Shown here piece after piece: positions 14,503-22,644 of a stretch of DNA of 26,202 nucleotides. The notes beneath the pieces were generated by a model. That model was not told the origin of the DNA and did no database searches. It saw only the letters and a program-made list of their open reading frames with translations. Source of the stretch: JBDTLH01 sp039934875 (GTDB taxonomy: Bacteria; Acidobacteriota; Terriglobia; Terriglobales; Acidobacteriaceae); NCBI GenBank assembly GCA_039934875.1, contig JBDTLH010000215.1, positions 1 through 26,202 on the forward strand, in the 5' to 3' direction. Both the position numbers and the translations under genes were made by a program. How positions within the stretch are numbered: the stretch's first letter is position 1; each line of letters starts with the position of its first letter.

Positions 14503-15957
14503 TCAGCGCTTGCTGTATTCATCGCGCAAGCGGGTTTGCCGGTTCTCCATCGATATTTCTTTTCCGGCGATGAAGACGTGCTTCACGTCGGTTTTCACGT
14601 CCAGCGGATCGCCATTCGAAATCACCACGTTGCCGATCTTGCCCACTTCGAGCGAGCCGAGCTGGTCGCCGAGACCGAGCATCTCAGCGGGATTGATGGT
14701 CAGCGCCTTCATCGCCTCGTCGTAAGGGAGGCCGTAAGCAACCGCGTATCCGGCGGCGTAGGGCAGGTTGCGGGTGTTCTGTGAGTCGTAGCTGGCGAAG
14801 GCGATCTTTACCCCGCGCTTCTCTAAATCAGCCGGCAACTTATAAACCGCGTCGTAACGCTCGCCATCCCGGGGAGCGGCATAGATCGGTCCCACGATCA
14901 CGGGAACGTGATACGCGGCGATCTCATCGAGCACGTTCTGTGCATGGGTCACATGATTGAGGATGACGTGCAGCTTGAAATCCTGCGCCATCCGCATCGC
15001 GGTCTCGACGTCATTGCCTTCCGATGCGCCGACGATCACGGGCCGCCTGCCTTCGAGGTAAGGGAGCAGGGCTTCGAGCTTCTGGTCGCGCTTGGTGACC
15101 TTGCCGGCAGCGAGTTGATGGCCGTATTCCTGGGCGTCGAGGAAGGCCTGCCGCATCTGCGCGATCTCGCCCATGCGAGTGGAGGGATATTTGGCTGGTT
15201 GGCCCCGGCCGCCGCGCTTCTGATTGGGGCCGAAGTTGAGCGGCAGGGCGATGTCTTCGACCAGGAGCATCTGGTCGCGATCGCGGCCCGCGAGCTGGAT
15301 GAACGAGTCCTGCCCGGGCAAGGTGTTGTTTTCGCCGGGGACCACGACGGCGTTGGTAATCCCGTTGACGCGGGTGATGGGAATGCGGTCCGACTCGGCG
15401 TGAAAGGCGTCATAGACATGCATCTGGGGAGTGATTTCGTCGGAGGGTTCTACCTTGTCCACAGTCATGTGGTCGGCGTCGATCTCGACCAGGCCGAGGT
15501 CGGTTTCCATGTCAATCAGCCCGGGATAGACGGTCATGCCGGTGGCGTCCACCACCTTCGCTCCGGCAGGCGATTTTGCGCCCGCGGCGGGACCGACGTA
15601 GGTGATGCGTCCGTTCTCGAGGACGACGGCGCCGTTTTCGATTACTCCCTTGGTGACGGTGAGCACCTTGCCCCCGCGAATCACAATGGGCGGCGTGGAC
15701 ATGCCGCGGGTTTTTAGGGCAGAGATATTTTGACTGGCGCGATGGAGGTCGGCCTGCCCGTCGGCGGCGACGGTATTCTGCTGCGCGATTGCGGTGAGGG
15801 CGAATACGAGAATACCCCAGGCGCTAAAGCGCCCTATCGTTTTCAGCGCTTTACCCCCCGCCTGAAGTCGGGGGTCTACCCAGGCAGGGTTCTCCCCCAC
15901 GCGGGCGCCTGGCTTCGGAACTTTCCTGGTAGATAGGAATAGCTTTAAGTTATGCAT
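14503..15957 (-). CDS. Secreted amidohydrolase-family protein lacking the HxH metal motif
   Basis: 484 residues of the imidazolonepropionase-like amidohydrolase family: IVIRGGKVLTVTKGVIENG, then VVDATGMTVYPGLID, and near the end INPAEMLGLGDQLGSLEVGK. Canonical members continue GLID-x-H-x-H; here it reads GLIDMETDLG, so E151 and D153 replace both metal-binding histidines. The later metal-histidine region reads VIVGASEGND, also without His. It is probably not a standard hydrolase. The ATG at 15957 lies 2 bases after the stop of the paired amidohydrolase. Residues 1-8 (MHNLKLFL) and 49-58 (ILVFALTAIA) look like two halves of one signal peptide separated by about 39 residues encoded by a repeat element. 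It converges with the CPMC gene. Confidence 0.85.
   Translation of the reverse strand: MHNLKLFLSTRKVPKPGARVGENPAWVDPRLQAGGKALKTIGRFSAWGILVFALTAIAQQNTVAADGQADLHRASQNISALKTRGMSTPPIVIRGGKVLTVTKGVIENGAVVLENGRITYVGPAAGAKSPAGAKVVDATGMTVYPGLIDMETDLGLVEIDADHMTVDKVEPSDEITPQMHVYDAFHAESDRIPITRVNGITNAVVVPGENNTLPGQDSFIQLAGRDRDQMLLVEDIALPLNFGPNQKRGGRGQPAKYPSTRMGEIAQMRQAFLDAQEYGHQLAAGKVTKRDQKLEALLPYLEGRRPVIVGASEGNDVETAMRMAQDFKLHVILNHVTHAQNVLDEIAAYHVPVIVGPIYAAPRDGERYDAVYKLPADLEKRGVKIAFASYDSQNTRNLPYAAGYAVAYGLPYDEAMKALTINPAEMLGLGDQLGSLEVGKIGNVVISNGDPLDVKTDVKHVFIAGKEISMENRQTRLRDEYSKR
15817..15931. repeat. Repeat element inserted in the amidohydrolase signal-peptide region
   Basis: This stretch contains closely packed inverted repeats: GGCGCTAAAGCGCC (about 15820-15833), CCCCCG/CGGGGG flanking CCTGAAGT (about 15855-15874), and GCGCTTT pairing with AAAGCGC nearby. 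It reads as CCAGGCGCTAAAGCGCCC on the plus strand, then GCCTGAAGTCGGGGG and TACCCAGGCAGGGTTCTCCC. I recognise this composition as an interspersed, normally intergenic element of Acidobacteriota-like genomes. Here it is translated in frame as residues of about 9-47 of the amidohydrolase. Exact ends are uncertain. Confidence 0.6.
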
Positions 15958-15959
15958 GA

Positions 15960-17285
15960 CTACTTCACCTCTCCATCTTCCGAGCCTTCGCTATCGCCGC
16001 CGCTCATCGGCCCCTGACGCCAGTGCGTGAGTCCGTAGCCGGGCAGCGAGCGATCGAAATACACGGTACCATCGATCAGCACCTGGTCCACCAACGCATA
16101 ACTGGAGAGCGGATCGCTGTTCCAGATGCCGATGTCGGCGTCTTTGCCCACGTCGAGCGATCCCACGCGGTCGTCCACGCCGATAATCCAGGCGGGATTG
16201 AGGGTGATCATCTTGAGCGCCTCTTCTTCGGTCGCCCCGCCGTAGTGGACCATCTTCCCCGCCTCCTGGTTCAGGCGGCGGACATAGTCGTTAGAATCGC
16301 TCTTGAGCGCGACGCGGACGCCCTGGCGCATACACATGACGGCATTCCAGGGGATGGCGTCCCAGGCTTCCCACTTGTAGCCCCACCAATCGGCGAAGGT
16401 GGCGATGGCGACGTGGTCGGCGGCGATCTTGTCGGCTATCTTATAAGCTTCGAGCGCGTGATGAAAGCCGCGCAGGTTGTAACCGAACTCCTTTGCGATC
16501 TGCATCTCGGTCAGCATCTCGTCGGCGCGATAGACGTGGATCTGGACGAAGACCTTGCCGCGGAGCACGTCGGCGAGCTCGTCGAGCTGCAGGTCGCGCT
16601 TGGGCGGGGTCGCATCTTTGTCGCCCTTGGCGGTCTTCTCGTTGTAGGCATCCCAGGCGCGGCGATACTCGCGCGCCTTCTGCAGGGCCTCGCGCTGCAC
16701 GAAGAAGTTGCCCTCGCGGGTGGAGGGTATCTGATTGCGCGATCCGTAGACGCGCTTGGGATTTTCACCGCTGGCGAACTTGATAGAGCGCGGTGCATTG
16801 GGAAAGAGCATCTGGTCGCGCTCATCGCCGAACTTCAGCTTGATCACCACGGCTTCCCCGCCGATCATGTTCGCCGAACCATGCAGCAGCAGCGCGGAGG
16901 TCACCCCTCCGGCCAGCGCATGGTAGAGCGCCTTATCGGTGTAATCGAAGGCGTCCGCCATTTTGACTTGCGCGGTCACGGGGCTGGTGGCCTCGTTGAC
17001 GTCGCTATCGAGCGCCATGTGCGAGTGGGGATCGATGATGCCCGGCATGACGAACTTGCCGGTAGCGTCAATCACCTTCGCCCCCGCGGGCGCGGCGATA
17101 TTTTGTCCCACGGCGGCGATTTTGCCGTTGTGGATGAGCACGCTGCCGTTTTCGATCCTGCCATGGGTGACGGTCAACACGGTGCCGCCTTTGATGAGCA
17201 CGTCGGAATCCGCTTGCTGCGCGTACAGGAATGCGGGGAGCGATAACAAAACAAGGGGTAAGAGCAGCGATCGGGTGAATCGCAT
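15960..17285 (-). CDS. Secreted amidohydrolase (imidazolonepropionase-like)
   Basis: 441 residues with a clear signal peptide, MRFTRSLLLPLVLLSLPAFL then YAQQ, so it should be periplasmic or secreted. The metal site is intact: PGIIDPHSHM gives H87-x-H89, and further histidines occur in FVQIHVYRADE and GFHHALEAYK, with the catalytic aspartate in ALKSDSNDY. The closing LNPAWIIGVDDRVGSLDVGK is typical of the family. Substrate unknown; relatives act on peptides, imidazolones or similar amides. The frame extends upstream to 17585, but the ATG at 17285 has an AAGGAG 8 bases before it and the signal peptide, which fixes the start. It lies directly upstream of the HxH-less paralogue, so the two are cotranscribed. 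Confidence 0.92.
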   Translation of the reverse strand: MRFTRSLLLPLVLLSLPAFLYAQQADSDVLIKGGTVLTVTHGRIENGSVLIHNGKIAAVGQNIAAPAGAKVIDATGKFVMPGIIDPHSHMALDSDVNEATSPVTAQVKMADAFDYTDKALYHALAGGVTSALLLHGSANMIGGEAVVIKLKFGDERDQMLFPNAPRSIKFASGENPKRVYGSRNQIPSTREGNFFVQREALQKAREYRRAWDAYNEKTAKGDKDATPPKRDLQLDELADVLRGKVFVQIHVYRADEMLTEMQIAKEFGYNLRGFHHALEAYKIADKIAADHVAIATFADWWGYKWEAWDAIPWNAVMCMRQGVRVALKSDSNDYVRRLNQEAGKMVHYGGATEEEALKMITLNPAWIIGVDDRVGSLDVGKDADIGIWNSDPLSSYALVDQVLIDGTVYFDRSLPGYGLTHWRQGPMSGGDSEGSEDGEVK

Positions 17286-17355
17286 GGGGAGATCTCCTTC
17301 TGATTTTTCCGGGCAGCCAATGGTAACAGAGGGCTGGGCGAGGATTGCAGTCATA

Positions 17356-17361
17356 TATAAT
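17356..17361 (+). promoter_or_regulatory. Candidate -10 element of the M28 peptidase gene
   Basis: TATAAT, an exact -10 consensus, lies 27 bases before the ATG at 17389. No good -35 is visible at 16-18 bases upstream. The surrounding ATATATA is nearly symmetric and could also serve the divergent amidohydrolase operon. Confidence 0.35.
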
Positions 17362-17388
17362 CCGCTCACTCTCCGATTCAGAAATGCT

Positions 17389-19746
17389 ATGAGTCCTGTG
17401 GCCCCTCGCTCGAACGCCGCTGATCCACTGCGCAACTCCGGCCGCGGCTGGCGCGCGCTTTTTGCCTGGCTGGCGCTGGCGGCAATCATTGTTCTCACGG
17501 TACTTGCACAGCGTCCGCCACGGGCGACCTCGAGAGCGGCGCCAATGACGGAATTTTCGTCGGCGCGCGCGATGGAGATGCTCAAGCAGATCGCGCAGAA
17601 GCCGCACCCTGTGGGATCGGCGGAGCACGAGCGGGTGCGCGAGCAACTGGTCAGCGATCTAACGGCGCTCGGCTTGCCTCCGCAGGTAGAGACTTATACC
17701 GGCGTAGAAACCATCGGCCACGGGATCATCGCGGGGAAGGTCTCCAACATAATCGCGCGCCTGCCCGGCTCCGCGAATAGTCGCGCAGTGGTGCTGACCG
17801 CGCATTATGATTCGGTGGAGCGCGCGCCCGGCGCGGGGGACGATGGCGGCGGCGTAGTCACCATTCTGGAGACGCTGCGTGCGCTCAAGGCCGGCCCGCC
17901 GCTCAAGAATGATGTGATTGCGCTCTTCACCGACGGTGAAGAGGAGGGGCTGCTGGGCGCGCACGCGGCGGCGGTGCACGACCCATGGCTGCGAGATGCG
18001 GGCGTGCTCTTCAATTTTGAGGGACGAGGGGACCGCGGGGTATCTTTTTTGTTTGAGACCAGCAGCGGCAATCAGAGGCTCGTAGAGGAATTCGCCAAGG
18101 CCGCCCCATATCCGTTCGGATCGTCATTGAATTACAGCATTTACAAGATGATGCCCAATGACACCGACTTTACGGTGTTCCGCCGGGCCGGGATTGCAGG
18201 CCTGAACTTCGCCTGGGCGGAACGCTTTGAGGCCTACCATTCCCGCCTCGATACTCCGGCGAACCTCGATGAGCGCAGTCTGGAGCATGACGGCACATAT
18301 GCGCTGGCGCTCACCCGGCACTTCGGCGACCTCAATCTGAAGCAGATCGCTTTGCAGGACGCCAAGGGCCGGGACGAGGTGTTCTTCGATTGGTTCGGCC
18401 CCTACTTCGTGCATTATCCGGTCGCCTGGGTGCTGCCGCTGTTCATCGCCGCCAGTATCGGCATGTTTGGCGTGCTCGCGTTCGCGATCCGAAAGCGCCT
18501 GCTTTCCATGGGCAGGCTGGTGGCAGGATTCGGCGGCAGCGTGGCAATACTGGCGGCGACTCTGGTTGTGACCGGCGGCGTCTTCTGGATCATCAACCGG
18601 GCGTTCCGCGCGCGCTTTCTCTTCGGTGATGTTCCGTCGAATGACTTGCTGGCGGTGGCGCTGCTGCTCTTCGGGACGGCGGCGGCCACGGCGATATTTC
18701 TCTGGTTCCGCCGATTGGCGGGTACGCCGGCGCTGGGGGCGGGCGGTCTGCTGATATTTTGGGCGGCCACCCTGGCGATGACCGTGGTCTTGCCTACGGG
18801 CAGCTACATCGCGTTCTGGCCGATGGTGTTCGCGACCCTCGCCTTCGCGCTGGTGGCCGCCGGTTCGCCGCGCGCGGCGTGGATCGCGGTTGTGCCCACC
18901 GTATTGTTCTTTGCTCCCTTTTTCTTCTCCGGCTTTATCCTGCTCTCGCTGAACATGGTTTATGCGCTGGTCTGCGGCGTGCTGCTGGGACTCTGCTGGG
19001 CGCTGCTCGCCCCCGCGCTCGAGTTGCTCGTGCCGTTGCGCAATAGTGCTCGCGCGGCATATGCGCTGCTGGCGCTTGCTGTGGTGTTCACCATCGCCGG
19101 GGTCGCGATGTCGCAGCCCAGCACCGCGCATCCCATGCCGGACACGCTCTCCTACGCGATTGACAATGACCAGGCGAAGGCGGTGTGGTTCAGCTACGAT
19201 GATGCGCCCGATGGGTGGACGGCGAGCTATCTCACGCGCACTCCGCGGAACAGCCGAATACCCGGTTATCTAGGCGGGACGGATTACCCCGTGCTCTGGA
19301 ACCCGGCCCCGTTGCTGCCGCTGGAGCCGCCTTCGGTGGAGATACTCGATAGCCAGATGAACGGCGGAGCGCGGTCGCTTCATCTTCGGGTGCGCTCGCC
19401 CCGCAACGCGCCGATGCTACGCATCAGGTTGGGGAAGAGCGAGACGATCACCGCGGCGACGATTGCCGGCGAAGCAGTGTCATTTGAAGCCAGAAAAAAG
19501 CTACAGGACAGCTCCGGCTGGCGGGTGGATTTGCATGGATATGGCGACACGCCGGTCGAGGTGATGCTCGAAATTCAAGCACCGCGGGGCGCGAAGACCG
19601 CGGACTGCAAATACTGGCTGTCGGACCGCTCGTACGCTTTGCCGGAAATACCCGGCAGCAATTTACCGGCGCGTCCCGATCGATTCATGGCATGGTACGG
19701 CAGCGATGAACTGATCGTCAGCCGCACGCTCAGCTTTTGCCTGTGA
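17389..19746 (+). CDS. Membrane-anchored M28 peptidase with polytopic C-terminal half
   Basis: 785 residues. A cytoplasmic N-terminus and one anchor helix (about residues 21-41) lead to an M28 zinc peptidase domain with all ligands visible: H139-x-D141 (TAHYDS), D152 (GAGDDGGG), E184-E185 (TDGEEEG), E211 (NFEGRG) and H284 (AYHSRLDTPANL). From about residue 340 to 590 there are about eight hydrophobic helices, and the last 190 residues form a soluble extracytoplasmic domain. This layout resembles the vacuolar Pff1-type membrane M28 proteases of yeast and bacterial relatives. It probably trims peptides outside the inner membrane. The frame is open far upstream, but the ATG at 17389 starts just before the anchor helix. 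It converges with the kinase gene. Confidence 0.9.
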   Translation: MSPVAPRSNAADPLRNSGRGWRALFAWLALAAIIVLTVLAQRPPRATSRAAPMTEFSSARAMEMLKQIAQKPHPVGSAEHERVREQLVSDLTALGLPPQVETYTGVETIGHGIIAGKVSNIIARLPGSANSRAVVLTAHYDSVERAPGAGDDGGGVVTILETLRALKAGPPLKNDVIALFTDGEEEGLLGAHAAAVHDPWLRDAGVLFNFEGRGDRGVSFLFETSSGNQRLVEEFAKAAPYPFGSSLNYSIYKMMPNDTDFTVFRRAGIAGLNFAWAERFEAYHSRLDTPANLDERSLEHDGTYALALTRHFGDLNLKQIALQDAKGRDEVFFDWFGPYFVHYPVAWVLPLFIAASIGMFGVLAFAIRKRLLSMGRLVAGFGGSVAILAATLVVTGGVFWIINRAFRARFLFGDVPSNDLLAVALLLFGTAAATAIFLWFRRLAGTPALGAGGLLIFWAATLAMTVVLPTGSYIAFWPMVFATLAFALVAAGSPRAAWIAVVPTVLFFAPFFFSGFILLSLNMVYALVCGVLLGLCWALLAPALELLVPLRNSARAAYALLALAVVFTIAGVAMSQPSTAHPMPDTLSYAIDNDQAKAVWFSYDDAPDGWTASYLTRTPRNSRIPGYLGGTDYPVLWNPAPLLPLEPPSVEILDSQMNGGARSLHLRVRSPRNAPMLRIRLGKSETITAATIAGEAVSFEARKKLQDSSGWRVDLHGYGDTPVEVMLEIQAPRGAKTADCKYWLSDRSYALPEIPGSNLPARPDRFMAWYGSDELIVSRTLSFCL

Positions 19747-19771
19747 GTGCGCTCGGGACTTCTTTCATTAC

Positions 19772-20464
19772 TTATGCTCCGGCGCGCTTGCGCTTCTCCC
19801 GCTCCTCCTGCGCATCGGGGTGTAAATGCGCCAGAGGAAGAAAGTATTGCGACCCTTTGATGGGCTCATCCAATCGCCGCAACAGCTCGTTCAGGTCCTC
19901 GTTATGCTCCACGAAATCAATGTCGTTGGTGTTCACCACCAGCAGGTCTGACGCAGTGTAGTGGAAGAAGAAATGTTCATAGGCGCGCACCACCTCTTCG
20001 ATATAGGCGTTGGAAATCTCCTGCTCCTCAGGAGCGTTCTTGCGCCGCAGCCGCTTCTTGAGCGCCTCCGGGGCCGCCTGCAGATAGATCACCAGATCAG
20101 GCGGGGGCAGTTGCTTGCGGAAGAGATCGTAGTAGCGGTTGTAAACGCTCAGCTCCGCGTCGGAGAGATTGATGCAGGCGAAGAGTTTGTCTTTCTCGAT
20201 GACATAATCGGCGACCACGGTCTCGCGGGCGGCGGTATCGATGGATTTTAGCTGGTCGAAGCGCTTGATTAGAAAGTCCATCTGCGTGGCGAAGGCGGTG
20301 CCCGCCTGGCCTTTATAGAATTCGACGAGAAATGGGTTGTCCTCCGGCTCCTGAATGCGGCGCGCGTGCAGGCGCTCGCTGATGATCTGCGCCAAGGTGC
20401 TCTTGCCGACGCGGATGGGCCCTTCAATCGCAATGTAGCGGGGAGGTTCGAACAACTTTGCCAT
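19772..20464 (-). CDS. Deoxynucleoside kinase family protein
   Basis: 230 residues of the dNK/dCK-dGK family. The P-loop GPIRVGKST (residues 15-23) opens the protein, after PRYIAIE. VVADYVIEKDKLFA occupies the place of the E-R/D-R-S motif. PPPDLVIYLQAAPEALKKRL is the conserved strand and helix before the LID, and RRKNAPEE supplies the arginines of the LID. It phosphorylates deoxynucleosides in salvage; base preference cannot be told. The usual length is 200-230. It follows the FnIII lipoprotein gene by 45 bases on the same strand and may be cotranscribed. Its tail is charged and basic (EEREKRKRAGA). Confidence 0.85.
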   Translation of the reverse strand: MAKLFEPPRYIAIEGPIRVGKSTLAQIISERLHARRIQEPEDNPFLVEFYKGQAGTAFATQMDFLIKRFDQLKSIDTAARETVVADYVIEKDKLFACINLSDAELSVYNRYYDLFRKQLPPPDLVIYLQAAPEALKKRLRRKNAPEEQEISNAYIEEVVRAYEHFFFHYTASDLLVVNTNDIDFVEHNEDLNELLRRLDEPIKGSQYFLPLAHLHPDAQEEREKRKRAGA

Positions 20465-20509
20465 TGAAGGCGAGAATAGCCGAAAACCGGCGTGGCGGCT
20501 ATACCGTAG

Positions 20510-21619
20510 TTAGGGCTGCCGTGGAACGTGCTCCGTTGCTGGCGTGGAACGCTGGCTTTCATTTCCCCGCAGGTCCACTGCCGTCACCGTATAAATGTAG
20601 GCCGCTCCTGGCTGAAGGCCATTGCGATCAGTGAAGGCGGAGCTCTTCACCAGTTCGGGGTTGATCTTGCCGCAAGCCGCTGGGCGATTGGCAGGCCTCG
20701 ATTCGAGCATAGCGCAGCGATAGACGTTGTAACCCGCCAGATCGCGCGCCCCATTGGGCAGCCAACTGAGATCAATGGAAATCCTGCCCGCCTCCTCTCC
20801 GTTGAGGATGGCTGCGAGGCCGATCGGAGCAGTCGGAGCAAAGGTATCCACGGTGGTGATAGATGCCGACGCGGCAGGCCCGCTCTCGAATTCGATCACC
20901 TCACCGTCGCCGGCGGTCACGCGGTTGATGGTCCTGACCTCATAGTTGTAGCGTTGCTGCCATTCGAAGTGGGTATCGCGGAACTCGTCCTCGGCCGCTG
21001 GAACCTCCCCGATCTGCAGGCGACGCTTTTGCTTCGGCCAGCCGCTGGAGCGCGCGGGGTCCGTTCCTCCAAGGCCCGTTCTGAAGATGCGAAAGCGATA
21101 TTGAACGCCAGCCGCCGGGGACGGTTTCACTCCGGGATCGGATATGCGGAGGACTACTGCGTCGGAGGTGGCCTCCGCCGTAACCGATTTCACATTCGGC
21201 CACGCCGGCTGATGGGGAACATAGACCAGATTCGAGCGGCCTGCTGATCTTCCTCGGTCGTTCTCAACCAGCACCGCGAGATGGTTGTCGCGGGGCAGCG
21301 GCTCGGTCAAGCTCACCACCGCGCCCGGCTTCAGGCTGCTGGCATCCCACGCCTTGAGTGGCGTGCAGGACGCTGCGCCGGTGCTGCCACACTCCTCCAG
21401 CACCACCTTACCCAGATTTTTCATCACCAGGCGATCGGTATTTTCCTGAGGAAGATGAAAGCTGATGTTCACCTGATCGGCAACGCGGGTAGCCGCCAGA
21501 TCGCTTACCGGACGCGGCAGTTGCAATGATGGGGGCAGCGGCGCTCCCGGCACCCCGCACCCGGCGAGCAGCGCGGCCATGCACCCGACGGTCCACATTG
21601 AATTCGAAGCTCGATTCAT
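20510..21619 (-). CDS. Lipoprotein with fibronectin type III-like domains
   Basis: 369 residues. The start MNRASNSMWTVGCMAALLAG ends in a lipobox with C21 followed by GVPGAPLPPS, so it should be lipidated and exported; the ATG at 21619 is chosen over one 20 codons upstream for this reason. Beta-rich modules follow: residues of about 40-135 (PVSDLAATRVADQVNISF), 140-255 (WPNVKSVTAEATSDAVVLRI) and 260-365 (PTAPIGLAAILNGEE, then DLAGYNVYRC and YIYTVTAVDLRGNES). The last is a clear FnIII repeat. It probably has a structural or binding role at the cell surface or in the periplasm. It is divergent from yqeY. Confidence 0.82.
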   Translation of the reverse strand: MNRASNSMWTVGCMAALLAGCGVPGAPLPPSLQLPRPVSDLAATRVADQVNISFHLPQENTDRLVMKNLGKVVLEECGSTGAASCTPLKAWDASSLKPGAVVSLTEPLPRDNHLAVLVENDRGRSAGRSNLVYVPHQPAWPNVKSVTAEATSDAVVLRISDPGVKPSPAAGVQYRFRIFRTGLGGTDPARSSGWPKQKRRLQIGEVPAAEDEFRDTHFEWQQRYNYEVRTINRVTAGDGEVIEFESGPAASASITTVDTFAPTAPIGLAAILNGEEAGRISIDLSWLPNGARDLAGYNVYRCAMLESRPANRPAACGKINPELVKSSAFTDRNGLQPGAAYIYTVTAVDLRGNESQRSTPATEHVPRQP

Positions 21620-21663
21620 AGTGCGGTAAAGAGAAGAGACTAACAGAGCACGCAGCCGTCGGC

Positions 21664-21712
21664 CGCCAGTCACCAGCAATTGGTAGCCGGTAGCAGGCGG
21701 CTAGTTGATAAT
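21664..21712. repeat. Degenerate heptamer-like tract upstream of yqeY
   Basis: GCCAGTC ACCAGCA ATTGGTA GCCGGTA GCAGGCG GCTAGTT GATAATA can be read in 7-base steps, with GGTAGCC and GGTAGCA obviously related. It is much weaker than the tract after the gene and may be coincidental. GATAAT at 21706-21711 could be a -10 element. Confidence 0.35.
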
Positions 21713-21718
21713 AGAAGT

Positions 21719-22192
21719 ATGAACATCCGCGAACAGCTTGAAAAAGACATCATCGCCGCGATGAAGGCGCGTGAGGAGCACAAATTGACCACTTTGCGGA
21801 TGGTCAAATCCGCACTGAAGAGCCGCGAAATCGATAAGCGCGCCCCGCTCGATGAGCAGGAGACGCTGCAAACCCTGAGTACCTTGATCAAACAACGCCG
21901 TGACTCAGTCGAGCAATTCACTAAGGGCGGACGCCAGGAACTCGCTGACAAAGAAAGCTCCGAGATCGCCATCATTGAGGCATACATGCCCAAAGCGGCC
22001 GATGCAGGCGAAGTCTCTGAAGCGGTCAAGGCTGCCATCGCCGAGATGACTGCGGCCGGCACCGCTCCCAACATTAAAGACATGGGAATGGTGATGAAGG
22101 CGGCGATGGGGAAATTTCAGGCATCCGGGGCACGCGTGGACGGTAAGCTGGTCAGCGAAGAGGTAAAGAAGCAATTAGCAGTTAGCAGTTAG
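21719..22192 (+). CDS. yqeY: YqeY/GatB-like domain protein
   Basis: 157 residues, full length for YqeY. It begins MNIREQLEKDIIAAMKAREE, and contains TLRMVKSALKSREIDKR and LIKQRRDSVEQFTKGGRQEL. The C-terminal subdomain, with IKDMGMVMKAAMGKF and ARVDGKLVSEEVKKQL, is the GatB/YqeY tail. This tRNA-binding-like fold in amidotransferase subunit GatB recognises tRNA; the role of free YqeY is not settled. The last codons (AVSS-stop) lie inside a heptanucleotide repeat, so the C-terminus depends on repeat number. The ATG at 21719 is the first in-frame start matching the family. Confidence 0.92.
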   Translation: MNIREQLEKDIIAAMKAREEHKLTTLRMVKSALKSREIDKRAPLDEQETLQTLSTLIKQRRDSVEQFTKGGRQELADKESSEIAIIEAYMPKAADAGEVSEAVKAAIAEMTAAGTAPNIKDMGMVMKAAMGKFQASGARVDGKLVSEEVKKQLAVSS

Positions 22193-22240
22193 CAATTAGC
22201 AGTTAGCAATTAGCAATTAGCAATAAGCAATAAGCAATAA
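22171..22240. repeat. Ten tandem heptanucleotide units (GCARTTA / GCAATAA)
   Basis: Ten exact 7-base units in a row: GCAATTA, GCAGTTA, GCAGTTA, GCAATTA, GCAGTTA, GCAATTA, GCAATTA, then three GCAATAA. The first three units are inside yqeY and supply its stop codon (22190-22192). The change from TTA to TAA units at the 3' end suggests two rounds of expansion. Confidence 0.92.
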
Positions 22241-22272
22241 GGTTCGGTCGCAATCCGCCAGCTCAATCAGTG

Positions 22273-22566
22273 ATGCATTCCATGAGCGATATAAAAAATA
22301 TTAATGTCATGCCGAAATCAATTTTCATCGGGTGCCTTGCCTCGGTAATAGGCACGGCCTTGATCTTCGGCACGTTCAGCTTGCTGCTGCATATCGCCGA
22401 GCACATCGCCGGCGCCACCTTGCCCAATGGCACGCTGATCGACCTGTTTCAGAAAAATTTTCAGACTGCCCTGTTTGCAGTGGGCGGCGTCGCCCTCTCC
22501 TGCTTCTCCTTCGGGTTCTTCATCGCCTACTCCCGCCTCAGCAGCCGCGCCGAACTGGGCCAATAA
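22273..22566 (+). CDS. Hypothetical two-span membrane protein
   Basis: 97 residues from the ATG at 22273 (a second ATG lies at 22282, and a GTG precedes it at 22270). Two hydrophobic segments, about residues 18-40 (IFIGCLASVIGTALIFGTFS) and 66-87 (ALFAVGGVALSCFSFGFFIA), are joined by a polar loop. It ends YSRLSSRAELGQ. I do not recognise the family. No clear ribosome site is visible. It sits after the heptamer tract and before another unknown gene on the same strand, with 78 bases between. Confidence 0.65.
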   Translation: MHSMSDIKNINVMPKSIFIGCLASVIGTALIFGTFSLLLHIAEHIAGATLPNGTLIDLFQKNFQTALFAVGGVALSCFSFGFFIAYSRLSSRAELGQ

Positions 22567-22644
22567 TCGCGTAGGGGAAGAGAAGGGTGTAAATTCGATT
22601 CACCCCCGGAACGAGAATCGAACCGGAAACTAGAGACTTGCTCT

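Noticed and set aside
16023..17246. Open frame of 407 codons on the plus strand
   Set aside because: It lies opposite the first amidohydrolase, whose signal peptide, ribosome site and HxH motif are clear. The plus-strand translation is a Val/Gly/His-rich antisense shadow without family features.
18124..19131. Open frame of 335 codons on the minus strand
   Set aside because: Antisense to the M28 peptidase; extremely rich in Arg, Gln, Glu and His, the usual look of an antisense frame in GC-rich DNA.
22171..22240. CRISPR array
   Set aside because: The units are 7 bases long, directly abutting and without spacers; this is a simple tandem repeat.
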